Positions 44,596 through 53,927 of a DNA stretch of 61,732 bases are shown piece after piece. The position numbers and the translations under genes are program-made. This DNA is from Cyclobacterium xiamenense (GTDB taxonomy: Bacteria; Bacteroidota; Bacteroidia; Cytophagales; Cyclobacteriaceae): NCBI RefSeq assembly GCF_009467825.1, contig NZ_WIOK01000030.1, positions 1 through 61,732 of the forward strand. Direction: 5' to 3'. The notes under the pieces are model-generated. The model saw nothing but the letters and a program-made list of their open reading frames with translations, was not told the DNA's origin and searched no databases. Each line of letters opens with the position of its first letter. Within the stretch, counting starts at the first letter, position 1.

Positions 44596-47056
44596 CGAAA
44601 ATACGACAATAAAGAAACGAAAAGGAGTAGCCAGGTCGTTGCTTCCCCTGTTGATGCTATTGGCTGGGGTAGCCCTGTCTTTTCAGGTTCGGGCCCAGAC
44701 TTTTACTGTTTCCGGGACCGTTCGCATCGTTGGGGAGGCCTGTATGGGTACGCCCAAAGTGGTGGTTCGCGGCAGCAGTCTGGGGGTTTCAGTGGATGCA
44801 GTGGGGAGTTTTCGGCTGGAGGGTATACCGGCAGGGGGACAGACGCTGGTGGCATTTTGCCTGGGCAAAAAGATGGCCGAACAAACGCTTATTGTCGATC
44901 GGGATACAGAGGGTTTGGAATTTGTGTTGGCGGATATTGAAAATGAGCTCGAAGACGTTCAGGTGGATGGAAGCAGGGCAGAAAGTTTTGCTGCCGCCCG
45001 TTTGGCCTCCGTGGAGAATTTTGGTGTCTACGACGGTCGCAAAAGTGAAGTCATCGTACTCAAAGAAATGGTTGCCAATACCGCCACCAACAACGCAAGG
45101 CAGGTATATTCGCGGATTACCGGACTCAATATCTGGGAAAGCGATCAAACCGGGTTGCAGCTCGGGATTGGTGGCCGGGGGCTAAGTCCCAACCGTACCT
45201 CGAATTTTAACGTACGGCAGAACGGCTACGACATTTCAGCGGATGCCCTGGGTTATCCGGAGTCCTACTATACGCCTCCAGTGGAGGCCCTGGAGCGAAT
45301 CGAAATCGTGCGGGGTGCCGCTTCCCTGCAATACGGCACGCAGTTTGGCGGCATGCTTAATTTTCGCTTTCGCCGGGGAACCGAAGATGCCAAAATACGC
45401 CTAACCAGCCGCCAATCCGCGGGTTCCTGGGGGTACTTCGGATCGTTCAATAGCCTGGAGGGTACGGTAGGAAACCTCCGCTATTACACCTTTTACCAGC
45501 ACAAACGCGGAGATGGGTACCGTCCCAATTCCGGATTTACGGCGCACAATTTCTATACCTCCCTGGACTATACCTTTAGCGAAAAACTATCGACCAGCCT
45601 GGAGCTTACCAAGATGACCTACCTCACCCAGCAAGCGGGTGGCCTGACCGATCGGCAGTTTGAGGAAAATCCCCGTCGCTCCTTTCGGGACCGGAATTGG
45701 TTTAAGGTGGACTGGAACCTTGCCGCCCTGGCATTTACCTACAATTTTTCCGATCGGACGAAGCTCAATACGCGTAATTTCGCCCTGCTGGCCTCCCGCC
45801 AATCCGTCGGCAACCTGGAGCGCATCAACGTCGCCGACTTTGGTGAGGAACGGACGCTGATTGCGGGCGATTTTCGGAATTTCGGTAACGAAACCCGGTT
45901 ATTGCATTGGTACCGCATGGGGAAAGAGACCCAGACCTTTCTGGTCGGAACACGCGCTTACCACGGTACCACCACGGCCAAACAAGGCTGGGGCAGCCGG
46001 GGCGCGGATGCAGATTTCCGGTACCTGAATCCGGATGATTTGGAGGATTCGGACTACGTATTTCCCAACCGCAATTATGCCCTGTTTGCTGAGAATATCA
46101 TCAATTTCAGCCCGAAATTCAGTCTGACCCCGGGCGTACGGCTGGAAAATATTCAAACCTTTGCGGATGGCTATTACAAACAGTACGTGTTTGACGGGGC
46201 CGGCAATGTCCTGGTAGAAAACCGTTTTGACGAGGAATTGGAGCGCCGGCGCAGTTTTCTGCTCTTTGGGCTGGGCTCGAGTTACCGGCAAAGCGAATCC
46301 GTGGAGTTCTACGCAAATATTTCGCAGAATTACCGGGCAATTAATTTTACCGATTTGCGCATTAACAACCCGAATTTGCGGGTGGATCCTGCGATTACCG
46401 ACGAGCAGGGGTATACGGCCGATTTGGGGGTAAAGGGTAGTAAGAGCGATCGGTATACCTACGAAGTCACCTTGTTTTACCTGCGGTACTTTGGCAAAAT
46501 CGGCCAGGTACTTCGTACCGATTCGGTGCTATTTAACGACTACCGGTACCGTACCAATATTGCGGATGCCCGGAATATGGGGCTGGAGGCATTTGGCGAA
46601 GTTTCCCTACTCAATCTATTGGGAAAAGATAGCGAGCGGATAAAATGGACGCTATTCGGTAACTTCTCCCTGATAGACGCCCGGTACATCCGCACCCAGG
46701 ATGCAGCCATTCGCAATAAAAACGTAGAGATGGTACCTCCGGTAACGGTAAAACTGGGAAGTACGGCACGTTACAAGGGACTTTCCGTCTCGGCCCAGTA
46801 TTCCTACGTGGATGCTCATTTTTCCGATGCCTCGAATGCCGTTCGAACGGCTACGGCGGTGGAAGGGCTGATTCCTTCCTATGCCGTGGCAGATATTTCT
46901 GCCATTTACCGGTGGAAGTCGCTCGCACTTGAAGTCAGTGTCAACAACCTCTTTGATGAGCAGTACTTTACCCGGCGCGCAGATGCCTATCCGGGACCGG
47001 GCATTATCGCTGCAGATGGCCGTGGTTTCTATGCAACGCTGGAAATGAACTTTTGA
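44570..47056 (+). CDS. TonB-dependent receptor, FecA-like, iron type
   Basis: The product has 828 residues from ATG 44570, overlapping the HTTM gene end by 26 bases. The signal peptide (core LLPLLMLLAGVALSF) ends VRAQ. A carboxypeptidase-like Ig domain (about 45-120) precedes a plug (about 150-270; 'QVYSRITGLNIWESDQTGLQLGIGGRGLSPNRTSNFNVR', 'ALERIEIVRGAASLQYGTQFGGMLNF'). A 22-strand barrel follows, ending 'RGFYATLEMNF' with the terminal Phe. Unlike SusC it has the classic siderophore-receptor plug and no SusD partner. Iron (ferric citrate or siderophore) uptake is inferred from type and neighbours. Confidence 0.93.
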   Translation: MQKMPYRSNENTTIKKRKGVARSLLPLLMLLAGVALSFQVRAQTFTVSGTVRIVGEACMGTPKVVVRGSSLGVSVDAVGSFRLEGIPAGGQTLVAFCLGKKMAEQTLIVDRDTEGLEFVLADIENELEDVQVDGSRAESFAAARLASVENFGVYDGRKSEVIVLKEMVANTATNNARQVYSRITGLNIWESDQTGLQLGIGGRGLSPNRTSNFNVRQNGYDISADALGYPESYYTPPVEALERIEIVRGAASLQYGTQFGGMLNFRFRRGTEDAKIRLTSRQSAGSWGYFGSFNSLEGTVGNLRYYTFYQHKRGDGYRPNSGFTAHNFYTSLDYTFSEKLSTSLELTKMTYLTQQAGGLTDRQFEENPRRSFRDRNWFKVDWNLAALAFTYNFSDRTKLNTRNFALLASRQSVGNLERINVADFGEERTLIAGDFRNFGNETRLLHWYRMGKETQTFLVGTRAYHGTTTAKQGWGSRGADADFRYLNPDDLEDSDYVFPNRNYALFAENIINFSPKFSLTPGVRLENIQTFADGYYKQYVFDGAGNVLVENRFDEELERRRSFLLFGLGSSYRQSESVEFYANISQNYRAINFTDLRINNPNLRVDPAITDEQGYTADLGVKGSKSDRYTYEVTLFYLRYFGKIGQVLRTDSVLFNDYRYRTNIADARNMGLEAFGEVSLLNLLGKDSERIKWTLFGNFSLIDARYIRTQDAAIRNKNVEMVPPVTVKLGSTARYKGLSVSAQYSYVDAHFSDASNAVRTATAVEGLIPSYAVADISAIYRWKSLALEVSVNNLFDEQYFTRRADAYPGPGIIAADGRGFYATLEMNF

Positions 47057-47237
47057 CCTGCAATCGGTGGCACAATTGATTCAGCAGGGGTGCTTCCCAC
47101 AACAGGCACAGGTCCGTTTCGGGTATGGGGCAAACCGGATTAAGCTGTTCCTCCTCGCGTTTTCCAGGCAGTTTCGGAAGGATCGGGCCTGGTTTAATCG
47201 TTTTTTTTTGCAGGCACCCGGGAAGGGGTAAAAAAAG

Positions 47238-47264
47238 CCAGGCCCCACGAGTACCTGGATTTTT
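47238..47264 (+). terminator. Weak terminator-like hairpin after the TonB receptor
   Basis: CCAGG/CCTGG with an 11-base loop and five T. The short stem makes this tentative. The rest of 47057-47342 shows nothing. Confidence 0.3.
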
Positions 47265-47342
47265 AATCCACAAATAACCTATTTTTCTCATTGTAACAGG
47301 CGTGAATTCGGTGGTGCAAGTGGCCGAATTCCAATGACCGGA

Positions 47343-47747
47343 CTACCTCCTGAGTGGACTGGCGTCGAAATGGTTTTCCTGTTCGGTGATGTTACCTGCG
47401 TCATCGATTTGAAAGCGGTCGGCCACCCGTAAGTTGATGCCCGAAAACCTCAGCTTAATATTTGCCCTGCTAATGATGGAAGTTTGCTCTTCGTTGTAGA
47501 AATGATCCAATACAGTAATGGATATGCCCTCCAGAAACGGTTCCAGGGGCTGCCACCAGCGTTCGTAGAGGTTTAGAATCCCCACGATCGGCTCATAAAC
47601 ACCTCCTGGAGCGATTGGCGCACGAAAGATGATATCATCACTAAAGGGAATCAGGGAAAAGGATTTTGTCCGCAAGCCGTCGAAGTACGCCTCGGCTGCT
47701 TTTTTAAGTAATTTTTTTCGGTTTTGTTCAAGAAGTGCATTTTTCAT
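47343..47747 (-). CDS. SnoaL/NTF2-like protein
   Basis: The product has 134 residues from the ATG at 47747; the upstream frame is not protein-like. It starts with a helix, 'MKNALLEQNRKKLLKKAAEAYFDGLRTKSF', followed by 'PFSDDIIFRAPIAPGG' and the curved sheet of the NTF2 fold ('ISITVLDHFYNEEQTSIISRANIKLRF', 'VADRFQIDDAGNITEQENHFD'). The family includes ketosteroid isomerase-like and polyketide cyclase-like proteins. Cytosolic, substrate unknown. A second NTF2-like gene lies 1.1 kb away on the same strand. Confidence 0.8.
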   Translation of the reverse strand: MKNALLEQNRKKLLKKAAEAYFDGLRTKSFSLIPFSDDIIFRAPIAPGGVYEPIVGILNLYERWWQPLEPFLEGISITVLDHFYNEEQTSIISRANIKLRFSGINLRVADRFQIDDAGNITEQENHFDASPLRR

Positions 47748-48843
47748 GACAGGATGTGGTTTGCGTGTAGTGTCGATCGTTTCGTTTAGGGCAGGAATCG
47801 TTCGTATTGTTTGGCTTACCGGAGCTTGGCTAGGAATACCGTTCGTTGTTTCGGGTATTTTTTGCTTGCAATCGAATGAGTGATGCGATTTCGCGGGTTG
47901 TCCCAAAACGTGTGGCTTTTGCGTATGTTCTCCGTTCACACGATTCCAGTAAACCGATTTATGGGCCTATTGCCAATCCGTATCACCCGTAAGCGACAGG
48001 GTAGAGGTTCGTGGCGTCTTCCACCAGTGGTTTGCGCTGATGAGGCTATTTCCCGCGGGTAACGAGAAGCGCTGCCCGCGTGGGAGGTGAAAACAACGTC
48101 TCCAGCAAATCCTGGGTAGTGCTCGTGTACGTTCTTCCGATGGATTGATTTTATCTGCACATCCAGCTATGATAACGGTTGGGGGAGCCTCCTCGGTGAG
48201 GCCGGGCTCCTCGGCACCTCTTTGCCCAAGCAGTGGGGTTTCCTTGCATTCCCTTGCAGCAATAGCAGGTTCCTTCCGATTCGATCCCGAAATGCCCGGG
48301 CGTGGCCCCGGCTTCATTCCTCCTGGGTCGGTAGTTTCCAGGTGCCGGCCCCTCCTCTGGAGTAGGAACCGGTTTGTCAGGCTGGTATCCTTTTCCAGTA
48401 TAAGTATTCTCGGCTGGCTGGTGCCTTGAGCCAAACTGTACGAGGTACTGGAAAGGGTAATCGTAGTTGAAATGCGAAATTTTTTCATGGCTAGTACAGT
48501 GGGTAGTGATTGGTACGTGTAATCCGGTAGTTCAGAGGTGGTAGGGGCCTTTTTACCGGTGCAGTTTTTCGTTTCGGATCGTATTTTTGGGCCATTGCAA
48601 GTGTTTCTACCGACCTGGATGCGTTCCCTAGTTGGGTTCGGCCTGCGCCCATCAGCCCTTACATGTCAGGGGGTTTTTTACGGAGAATCGCATCGATTAT
48701 CGCGCACTTGCAAGGTATTGCTCGCAAGCTTGCCGCGCATCGACAGGTGGCGCTAGCCGGCTTTATAAATGTGTTGCTAATCGGTTAGTTATTCGATAGG
48801 CAGGGTCGGGCAAATGCAAAAGCCCTCCGCCTCCCAGTTTCGG
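47748..48843. other. Intergenic region of about 1.1 kb, possibly decayed
   Basis: Unusually long for this window and fairly G+C-rich. On the minus strand a 173-codon frame (48488-47967) begins with a weak signal-like 'MKKFRISTTITLSSTSYSLAQG', but then turns low-complexity and Arg/Pro-rich without family features. I do not call it a gene; a decayed gene is possible. Confidence 0.4.
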
Positions 48844-49296
48844 CTAGCGAAGCTGTTCCACAAAATGTTCGTGGTCCCAGAACACTTTTATTTCCTCGAT
48901 TTTGTTTTGTTCATTAAAACGGAAAATGAAGATGTGCTCCGAAACAAAGAATTTCCCCTGGCTTGGTAGTCCGGCAAAGTCCTTTTCCTGTGTTCCGAAA
49001 ATCTCTACCGTGCAGGTCACTTCGTTTTCGGCCATGTTGTATTGCTGATCGATAACCGTATTGTCTAAATCTGGAAAAGAATCCATAAGCGCGGACCAAA
49101 CACCCATTCCGACCTCTTTGATTTTCCCGCTAAATCCGCTGCCCAGGGGGATAAATGAAATCTTTCCATCAGGCCTGCACAGGCCGAGCATCCGGTCTGC
49201 TTCCATGTCCTGATACGCTGAAAAAAACTCAATGCAGATTCCTTTTTTAAGGAGAATTTCCTGATTCGCTTTACTTGTTTTTGTTGTTGTTTTCAT
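48844..49296 (-). CDS. Ester cyclase / SnoaL-like polyketide cyclase family protein
   Basis: The product has 150 residues from the ATG at 49296. The NTF2 fold is seen as 'GICIEFFSAYQDMEADRMLGLC', 'GVWSALMDSFPDLDNTVIDQQYNMAENEVTCTVEIFGTQ' and 'EHIFIFRFNEQNKIEEIKVFWDHEHFVEQL'. The latter part matches the usual 'F....KI.E.....D...L..QL' ending of the SnoaL-like cyclase family. It is a cytosolic small-molecule enzyme or binding protein of unknown substrate. Probably controlled by the AraC regulator upstream on the same strand; that link is only positional. Confidence 0.82.
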   Translation of the reverse strand: MKTTTKTSKANQEILLKKGICIEFFSAYQDMEADRMLGLCRPDGKISFIPLGSGFSGKIKEVGMGVWSALMDSFPDLDNTVIDQQYNMAENEVTCTVEIFGTQEKDFAGLPSQGKFFVSEHIFIFRFNEQNKIEEIKVFWDHEHFVEQLR

Positions 49297-49831
49297 CCTT
49301 TTGTTAGTTGTTGGTGAGTTAGGGGTAGGTAAAAGTAGTAGTGATTTAGTTTCGGGCAATGGAGTGCTTTCTCCGAATGCTTTTGATCAAATTTACATCA
49401 ACCAAAATTGGCATACTTGTAAAAATGCGCACGGTGATTGCCAATCACGGGGAATTGCTTTTTTCCGGTAAAGGTTTTCGGCATCGCTGTTTTTATTAAT
49501 CGTTTAAAGATTGGGTTTGGTACCTTGCGCTCCTTTCTGCGTGCCTACTTTCAAGGAGTATGCCTGCCGGTGAAGGATCAAAACAAACGTAAGGAATGAT
49601 CTGGGAAGAAATTAGGTCAAATGTTCCAAAAATTGCGACAGATGTTCCACCAGCAAAAAAGGCGTTTTCATCCAATGTCTTCGGGAAGGCATGTGGGTGG
49701 TAGCTACGCCAACGGAACGTACAATCAATCCAAGTGTACTTTAAAAACCAGCTTTACCGGCGAGGGGCTTTCTTGCTAACCCCTGTCCTGTTGAAGCCGG
49801 TCTCCGTTGTACCTAAGACAGCCGTTTCGTA
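49297..49831. other. Intergenic region, no gene seen
   Basis: About 535 bases between the cyclase-like gene and the AraC gene. I see no family-like frame and no clear hairpin terminator. It presumably holds the cyclase promoter. Confidence 0.4.
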
Positions 49832-50638
49832 CTATTTGTCCAAATAGCGAATCAATTCCCGGTGTTTTTGGTGGTAGTCGGAAGGGTTCATGTGGTTGAA
49901 CGTTTTATAATCTTTTATCAAATGGGACTGGTCATGGAAACCGTTTGCAGCTACTATGTCCTGCCAGTCAATTTTTTCCCGATTGGCTACGGTATTGGAT
50001 AAGTAGCTAAATCGTTTGATTCGCGCGTACAGCTTGGGAGAAATGCCTACCTTTTCCAAAAACCGTTTTTCCAGGTACCGTCTGCTTACAGAAAATTGGC
50101 GTAGTACTTCCTCAATGGAAACCATCCCCGCCTTTGTATGAATAAAGTCAATCGCTTCGTCGATGATACTGAGTTTTGATTTGGCTGCAGGTAGGAACGT
50201 TTCCAAAAAAGTTTCCAAAATCAAAACCTTTTTCTCAGGGTCGCAGCTGCCTTTTAGGGAGCGATGCGTTGCCTGAATGCTCTCACCCAGGACCTTTGCC
50301 AGGTCCATGCGTTGGTTGACCAGTTCAGGCATGGGGAATCCAAAAAAATTATACAAGGAAGCGGGGTGCAGGACTGCGCCAATCATCCCTATTTTTCCGT
50401 TTACCTCCAGGTGGTAATTTGCCGTAAACTGTCCGGAGGCAAAGATCAGGGGGACTTGTTCTTTTTGGTCTTCGGTTTGGTACGCCCAATAGGGGTCGGC
50501 GTAATTGAAAACCAAGCCATTGTATCCGGAGGGAGGACTTTGGACCAGTATTTTCTCCTCCTTTTCACTTTCCCAAATAAAGAAGCAGTCCACATAGGGA
50601 CGAAGTTGCTCGGAAGGAAGGTGTTTTGTATACTTCAT
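49832..50638 (-). CDS. AraC-family transcriptional regulator
   Basis: The product has 268 residues from the ATG at 50638; the open frame extends 97 codons upstream, but that stretch is not protein-like. The N-terminal sensor part begins 'MKYTKHLPSEQLRPYVDCFFIWES', a DUF6597-like opening common in such regulators. The C-terminal two-HTH AraC domain (about 165-262) includes 'SIEEVLRQFSVSRRYLEKRFLEKVGISPKLYARIKRF' and 'DIVAANGFHDQSHLIKDYKTFNHMNPSDYH'. Cytosolic DNA-binding protein. Targets unknown; the SnoaL-like genes downstream are candidates. Confidence 0.9.
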   Translation of the reverse strand: MKYTKHLPSEQLRPYVDCFFIWESEKEEKILVQSPPSGYNGLVFNYADPYWAYQTEDQKEQVPLIFASGQFTANYHLEVNGKIGMIGAVLHPASLYNFFGFPMPELVNQRMDLAKVLGESIQATHRSLKGSCDPEKKVLILETFLETFLPAAKSKLSIIDEAIDFIHTKAGMVSIEEVLRQFSVSRRYLEKRFLEKVGISPKLYARIKRFSYLSNTVANREKIDWQDIVAANGFHDQSHLIKDYKTFNHMNPSDYHQKHRELIRYLDK

Positions 50639-51130
50639 TGGGATAAGGGAATGGGATAAAGACCCGATTTCAGTAGTTCCGTCTGAATTAGAACTACATA
50701 TTCGTATAAAAAAATGAAATAAAAAAAAGGTTGCAAATAAAATTTCACTGGTATGCATCCTTACGCTTCCTGGAATCTTCGGCAGGGAGCCCGGTACACT
50801 TCTGGCAGGAATAAATGGGTGGTTGGCTACCGGTAGCAGTTCCTTGAATTTTTCCCGTAGTCGACGGTGAGTAGCCGAGGATGAATGGATCGCGACCATA
50901 TGATTGGCTGGTACTAACCAAAAAGACACCCGCTTTCATCCACTGATCAACACAGCCTCGTCCACTTAAATTGCTGGTAGGTTAACAAGGGAAATGCCGG
51001 TGGGGCTGTCGGCCGAACCGAGTAGAAGCTGCGTTGAAGAAAAAATGATGCGGAGAATCGATACAATGACTTGTATTTCGGGATTTATGGTGATAGTATT
51101 GCTGGAAACTCCTGAGCATCACCGACTACA
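50639..51130. other. Divergent control region, no gene seen
   Basis: About 490 bases between the AraC start (minus) and the MFS start (plus). It must hold the promoter of the rhamnoside operon. I see no perfect consensus promoter and no strong palindrome. Confidence 0.4.
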
Positions 51131-52378
51131 ATGAGCCCAAAAATCCGCTGGTACGTATTGGCCCTGGTATTTCTTGCCACCGGTTTGAATTTTCTCGACC
51201 GGCAGGTACTTTCCATGACCATCCTCAAGATTCAGGAGGAATTGTCCATTTCGGACGTGCAGTACGGATGGGTCAATACGGGCTTTCTCGTTAGCTATGC
51301 CCTGATGTTTACCGTAGGCGGCCGCTTGATTGACAAGGTAGGAGGAAAGGTAGGTCTGGGCATCTCGGTGGGCGTCTGGTCGGTGGCCAGTGCCCTGCAT
51401 GGACTTATGGGCAATTTTTACCAGTTGGTGGGATTCCGGTTTTTGCTGGGCATGGGGGAAGGAGGCTGTTTTCCCGGAGCAGCGAAGACCGTGTACGAAT
51501 GGTTTGGGAAAAAGGAGCGGGCCCTGGCCAACGGCGTGGCCATTGGTGGGGCGGCCATTGGTGCCGTTGTAGCGCCTCCCCTGACCATCCTGATTTCCGG
51601 GCAGTACGGCTGGCGTTGGGCCTTTATCTTGCCGGGCCTGGTTGGCCTGGTCTGGGTCGTCGCCTGGTTTGCCCAATCCTGGAAAAAAAGCCTGCATGCG
51701 CAGCGTCGGGCGGGCAGTTCCCAAACGGAAAGGCCGATTCGGGTGCCCATGGTCGATTTATTGAAAAACAGGACCGTGTGGGCATTTATTTTGATCCGCT
51801 TTTTGCTGGACCCGGTGTTTTATTTTTTGATGTTTTGGGTACCCAAATACCTCAATCAGGAACGCGAGCTGTCCTTCGAGCGGATCGGGGAACTGTTTTG
51901 GATCCCCTTTCTGGCCTTGGGCTTGTCAAACATGCTGGGCGGCTGGTGTTCGGATAAGCTCATTGCCCGAAATCTCAGCGTCGATGCTGCCAGAAAATGG
52001 GTCATGGGTTTTGCAGCTGCGGTCACCCTGGTGGCGCCTTTTATTTCTACCGTTTCCTCGGTGGAGGTAGCCATTTTGCTTATGTCGCTGGTAATGCTGG
52101 CCCATGGGTTTTGGATCACCAACTACATTACGGCCATTGCCGATATGTTTGGCAATCAGGCCACCTCCACGGTGGTGGGGCTGTCGGGAACGGCCGGGGC
52201 GATTTCCGGCATGCTCTTGAATCCGGTTATTGGCTGGGTGGCACAAAATTATTCCTACGGTCCCTTGTGGTTGGTTTCCGGACTGATGTATCCCCTGGCT
52301 TTTTGTATATTGCTTATCCGAATACCCTCGATTACTGCGCTGGAATTCAAGCCGCCAAAAGGCGCAGGTGCCGGGTGA
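51131..52378 (+). CDS. MFS transporter, ACS-like
   Basis: The product has 415 residues and twelve transmembrane helices, an inner-membrane transporter. The signature 'GRLIDKVGGKVGLGISVGVWSVASALHGL' (loop 2-3) and 'FRFLLGMGEGGCFPGAAKTVYEWFGKKERALANGVAIGGAAIGA' are typical of the anion:cation symporter branch, which includes hexuronate and galactonate carriers. The gene opens an operon with a sugar isomerase, a sulfatase and a rhamnosidase, so its cargo is probably the sugar or uronate those enzymes release. The next gene starts 27 bases after its stop. Confidence 0.9.
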   Translation: MSPKIRWYVLALVFLATGLNFLDRQVLSMTILKIQEELSISDVQYGWVNTGFLVSYALMFTVGGRLIDKVGGKVGLGISVGVWSVASALHGLMGNFYQLVGFRFLLGMGEGGCFPGAAKTVYEWFGKKERALANGVAIGGAAIGAVVAPPLTILISGQYGWRWAFILPGLVGLVWVVAWFAQSWKKSLHAQRRAGSSQTERPIRVPMVDLLKNRTVWAFILIRFLLDPVFYFLMFWVPKYLNQERELSFERIGELFWIPFLALGLSNMLGGWCSDKLIARNLSVDAARKWVMGFAAAVTLVAPFISTVSSVEVAILLMSLVMLAHGFWITNYITAIADMFGNQATSTVVGLSGTAGAISGMLLNPVIGWVAQNYSYGPLWLVSGLMYPLAFCILLIRIPSITALEFKPPKGAGAG

Positions 52379-52405
52379 TTCGCCAATATTTCACCGAGCA
52401 AAAAC

Positions 52406-53899
52406 ATGGAAAAACGCACGAATGAACCAAATCCAGCCGGGGAGCAGCAGCCCTGGGAACGAAGACAGGAAACCAGGCCCCGGATCGGTGTGTTTGGGGT
52501 GGGATACGTCAAGTACTGGCCCCAATTCGAAGGCTTGTTGGAAGATCTCTTAGAAAAACAACGGATCTTTCTCGATAAACTTGCGCCCCTGTCGGTGGAG
52601 GTCATTGATTTTGGCATGGTAGACGATGCCCAATCCGCTTATGCCCTGGTGCCCAAACTCAAGGCGGCCAATCTGGATTTGATCTTTTGTGACATGCTGA
52701 CCTACGCCACCTCCAGCACCTTTGGGGTGATCATCAAGACCATCGAGACGCCCATCGTATTGGTGGCCTTACAACCGGACAAGGCCATGGATTACAGCCG
52801 GGCTTCGACCTACATGCAGCTGTACAACGACGATGTGTGCTCCCTGCCCGAATTTGCAGGCGTAGCGCTGCGCATGGGCAAACCGGTGCCCGAGGTCATC
52901 ATCGGCACACTGCACGAGGACCCGGGAGCCGATGCGCAAATCGAGGAGTTTTGCCGCATTGCCCAGGTGCTGCATGGATTGAAAAATGCCCGAATCGGCC
53001 ATATCGGGCATCCCATCGAGGCCATGCTCGACATGCATACCGATGCGACCATGCTAACGGCGCATTTTGGGGTACACGTGGTGCAGTGCGAGGCCAATCA
53101 ACTTGTGCACCAGTATGTCCACCAGGTGAGCGAGGCAGAGGTAGGCCAGGAGGAAAAGCGCATCCTGTCGTTTTTTGATACACCGGACCCGGTGTCCGAC
53201 CCCATTTCCGAAAAATTGCGACCGGCCGATTTAGAGGTAGCAGCGAGGGCTTCCCTTGCCTTAAAAAAATTTGTGGCTAGCGAAAAACTGGACGGCCTGG
53301 CCTATTACTACAATGGTGAGCCCAAAAGCGATACCCAACAGGTTATGGCCAATCTGATCGTGGGCAATTCCCTGCTCACCAGCTCGGGTTTTCCCATGTG
53401 TGGGGAATCGGACTTAAAGACCTGTTTGGCCCTATTTATCATGGACCGTTTGGGGATCGGTGGAAGCTTTGCGGAGTTTCATCCGGTGGATTTCATCGAA
53501 AACTTTATCCTGGTGGGCCATGATGGCCCACACAACATATCCATCGCCCAGGGGAAGCCGGTCTTGCGAAGTTTAAAGAAATACCACGGCAAGCCGGGCT
53601 TTGGTGCAGGCGTGGAGTTTAAGATCAAGGAAGGGCCTATTACCATGTTAAGCATAAGCTCGACCTTCGAAGGAAAATTCAAATTTGTCATTGCCGAAGG
53701 AGAATCGGTGGAAGGACCCATCCCACCCACCGGGAATACCAATACCCGGGGTTTCTTTAAGCCGGATGTGCGCACCTTTCTTACGAAATGGATCAAGGAA
53801 GGGCCTACCCACCATTTTGCGCTGGGCATTGGGCACCATGCCGGTAGCATTCAGAAAATTGCCAACTACCTGCATATAGAATCGGTGGTGGTATCGTAA
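52406..53899 (+). CDS. L-fucose/L-arabinose isomerase-family protein
   Basis: The product has 497 residues, cytosolic. After a charged N-terminus the FucI/AraA-like fold starts 'RIGVFGVGYVKYWPQFEGLLEDLLE'. 'LDLIFCDMLTYATSSTFGVII', 'ARIGHIGHPIEAMLDMHTDATMLTAHFG', 'NSLLTSSGFPMCGESDLKTCLALFIMDRLG' and 'PTHHFALGIGHHAGSIQKIANYL' carry acidic and His residues expected for the Mn2+ site of ketol isomerases. The precise sugar is unknown; L-rhamnose, L-fucose or a related deoxysugar are candidates given the GH106 partner. Classic rhamnose isomerase RhaA is a different family. Confidence 0.85.
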   Translation: MEKRTNEPNPAGEQQPWERRQETRPRIGVFGVGYVKYWPQFEGLLEDLLEKQRIFLDKLAPLSVEVIDFGMVDDAQSAYALVPKLKAANLDLIFCDMLTYATSSTFGVIIKTIETPIVLVALQPDKAMDYSRASTYMQLYNDDVCSLPEFAGVALRMGKPVPEVIIGTLHEDPGADAQIEEFCRIAQVLHGLKNARIGHIGHPIEAMLDMHTDATMLTAHFGVHVVQCEANQLVHQYVHQVSEAEVGQEEKRILSFFDTPDPVSDPISEKLRPADLEVAARASLALKKFVASEKLDGLAYYYNGEPKSDTQQVMANLIVGNSLLTSSGFPMCGESDLKTCLALFIMDRLGIGGSFAEFHPVDFIENFILVGHDGPHNISIAQGKPVLRSLKKYHGKPGFGAGVEFKIKEGPITMLSISSTFEGKFKFVIAEGESVEGPIPPTGNTNTRGFFKPDVRTFLTKWIKEGPTHHFALGIGHHAGSIQKIANYLHIESVVVS

Positions 53900-53927
53900 A
53901 CCCAGTGCAATCCAAAACCAACTACCC

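Noticed and set aside
44570-47056. Reading the TonB receptor as a SusC glycan importer
   Set aside because: No SusD follows, the plug is of siderophore type, and the neighbours are iron-associated.
47967-48488. Minus-strand frame with a weak signal-like N-terminus
   Set aside because: Sequence becomes low-complexity and matches nothing I know; kept only as a note on the gap.
50639-50929. 97-codon N-terminal extension of the AraC regulator
   Set aside because: Composition is not protein-like and the family start aligns with the ATG at 50638.
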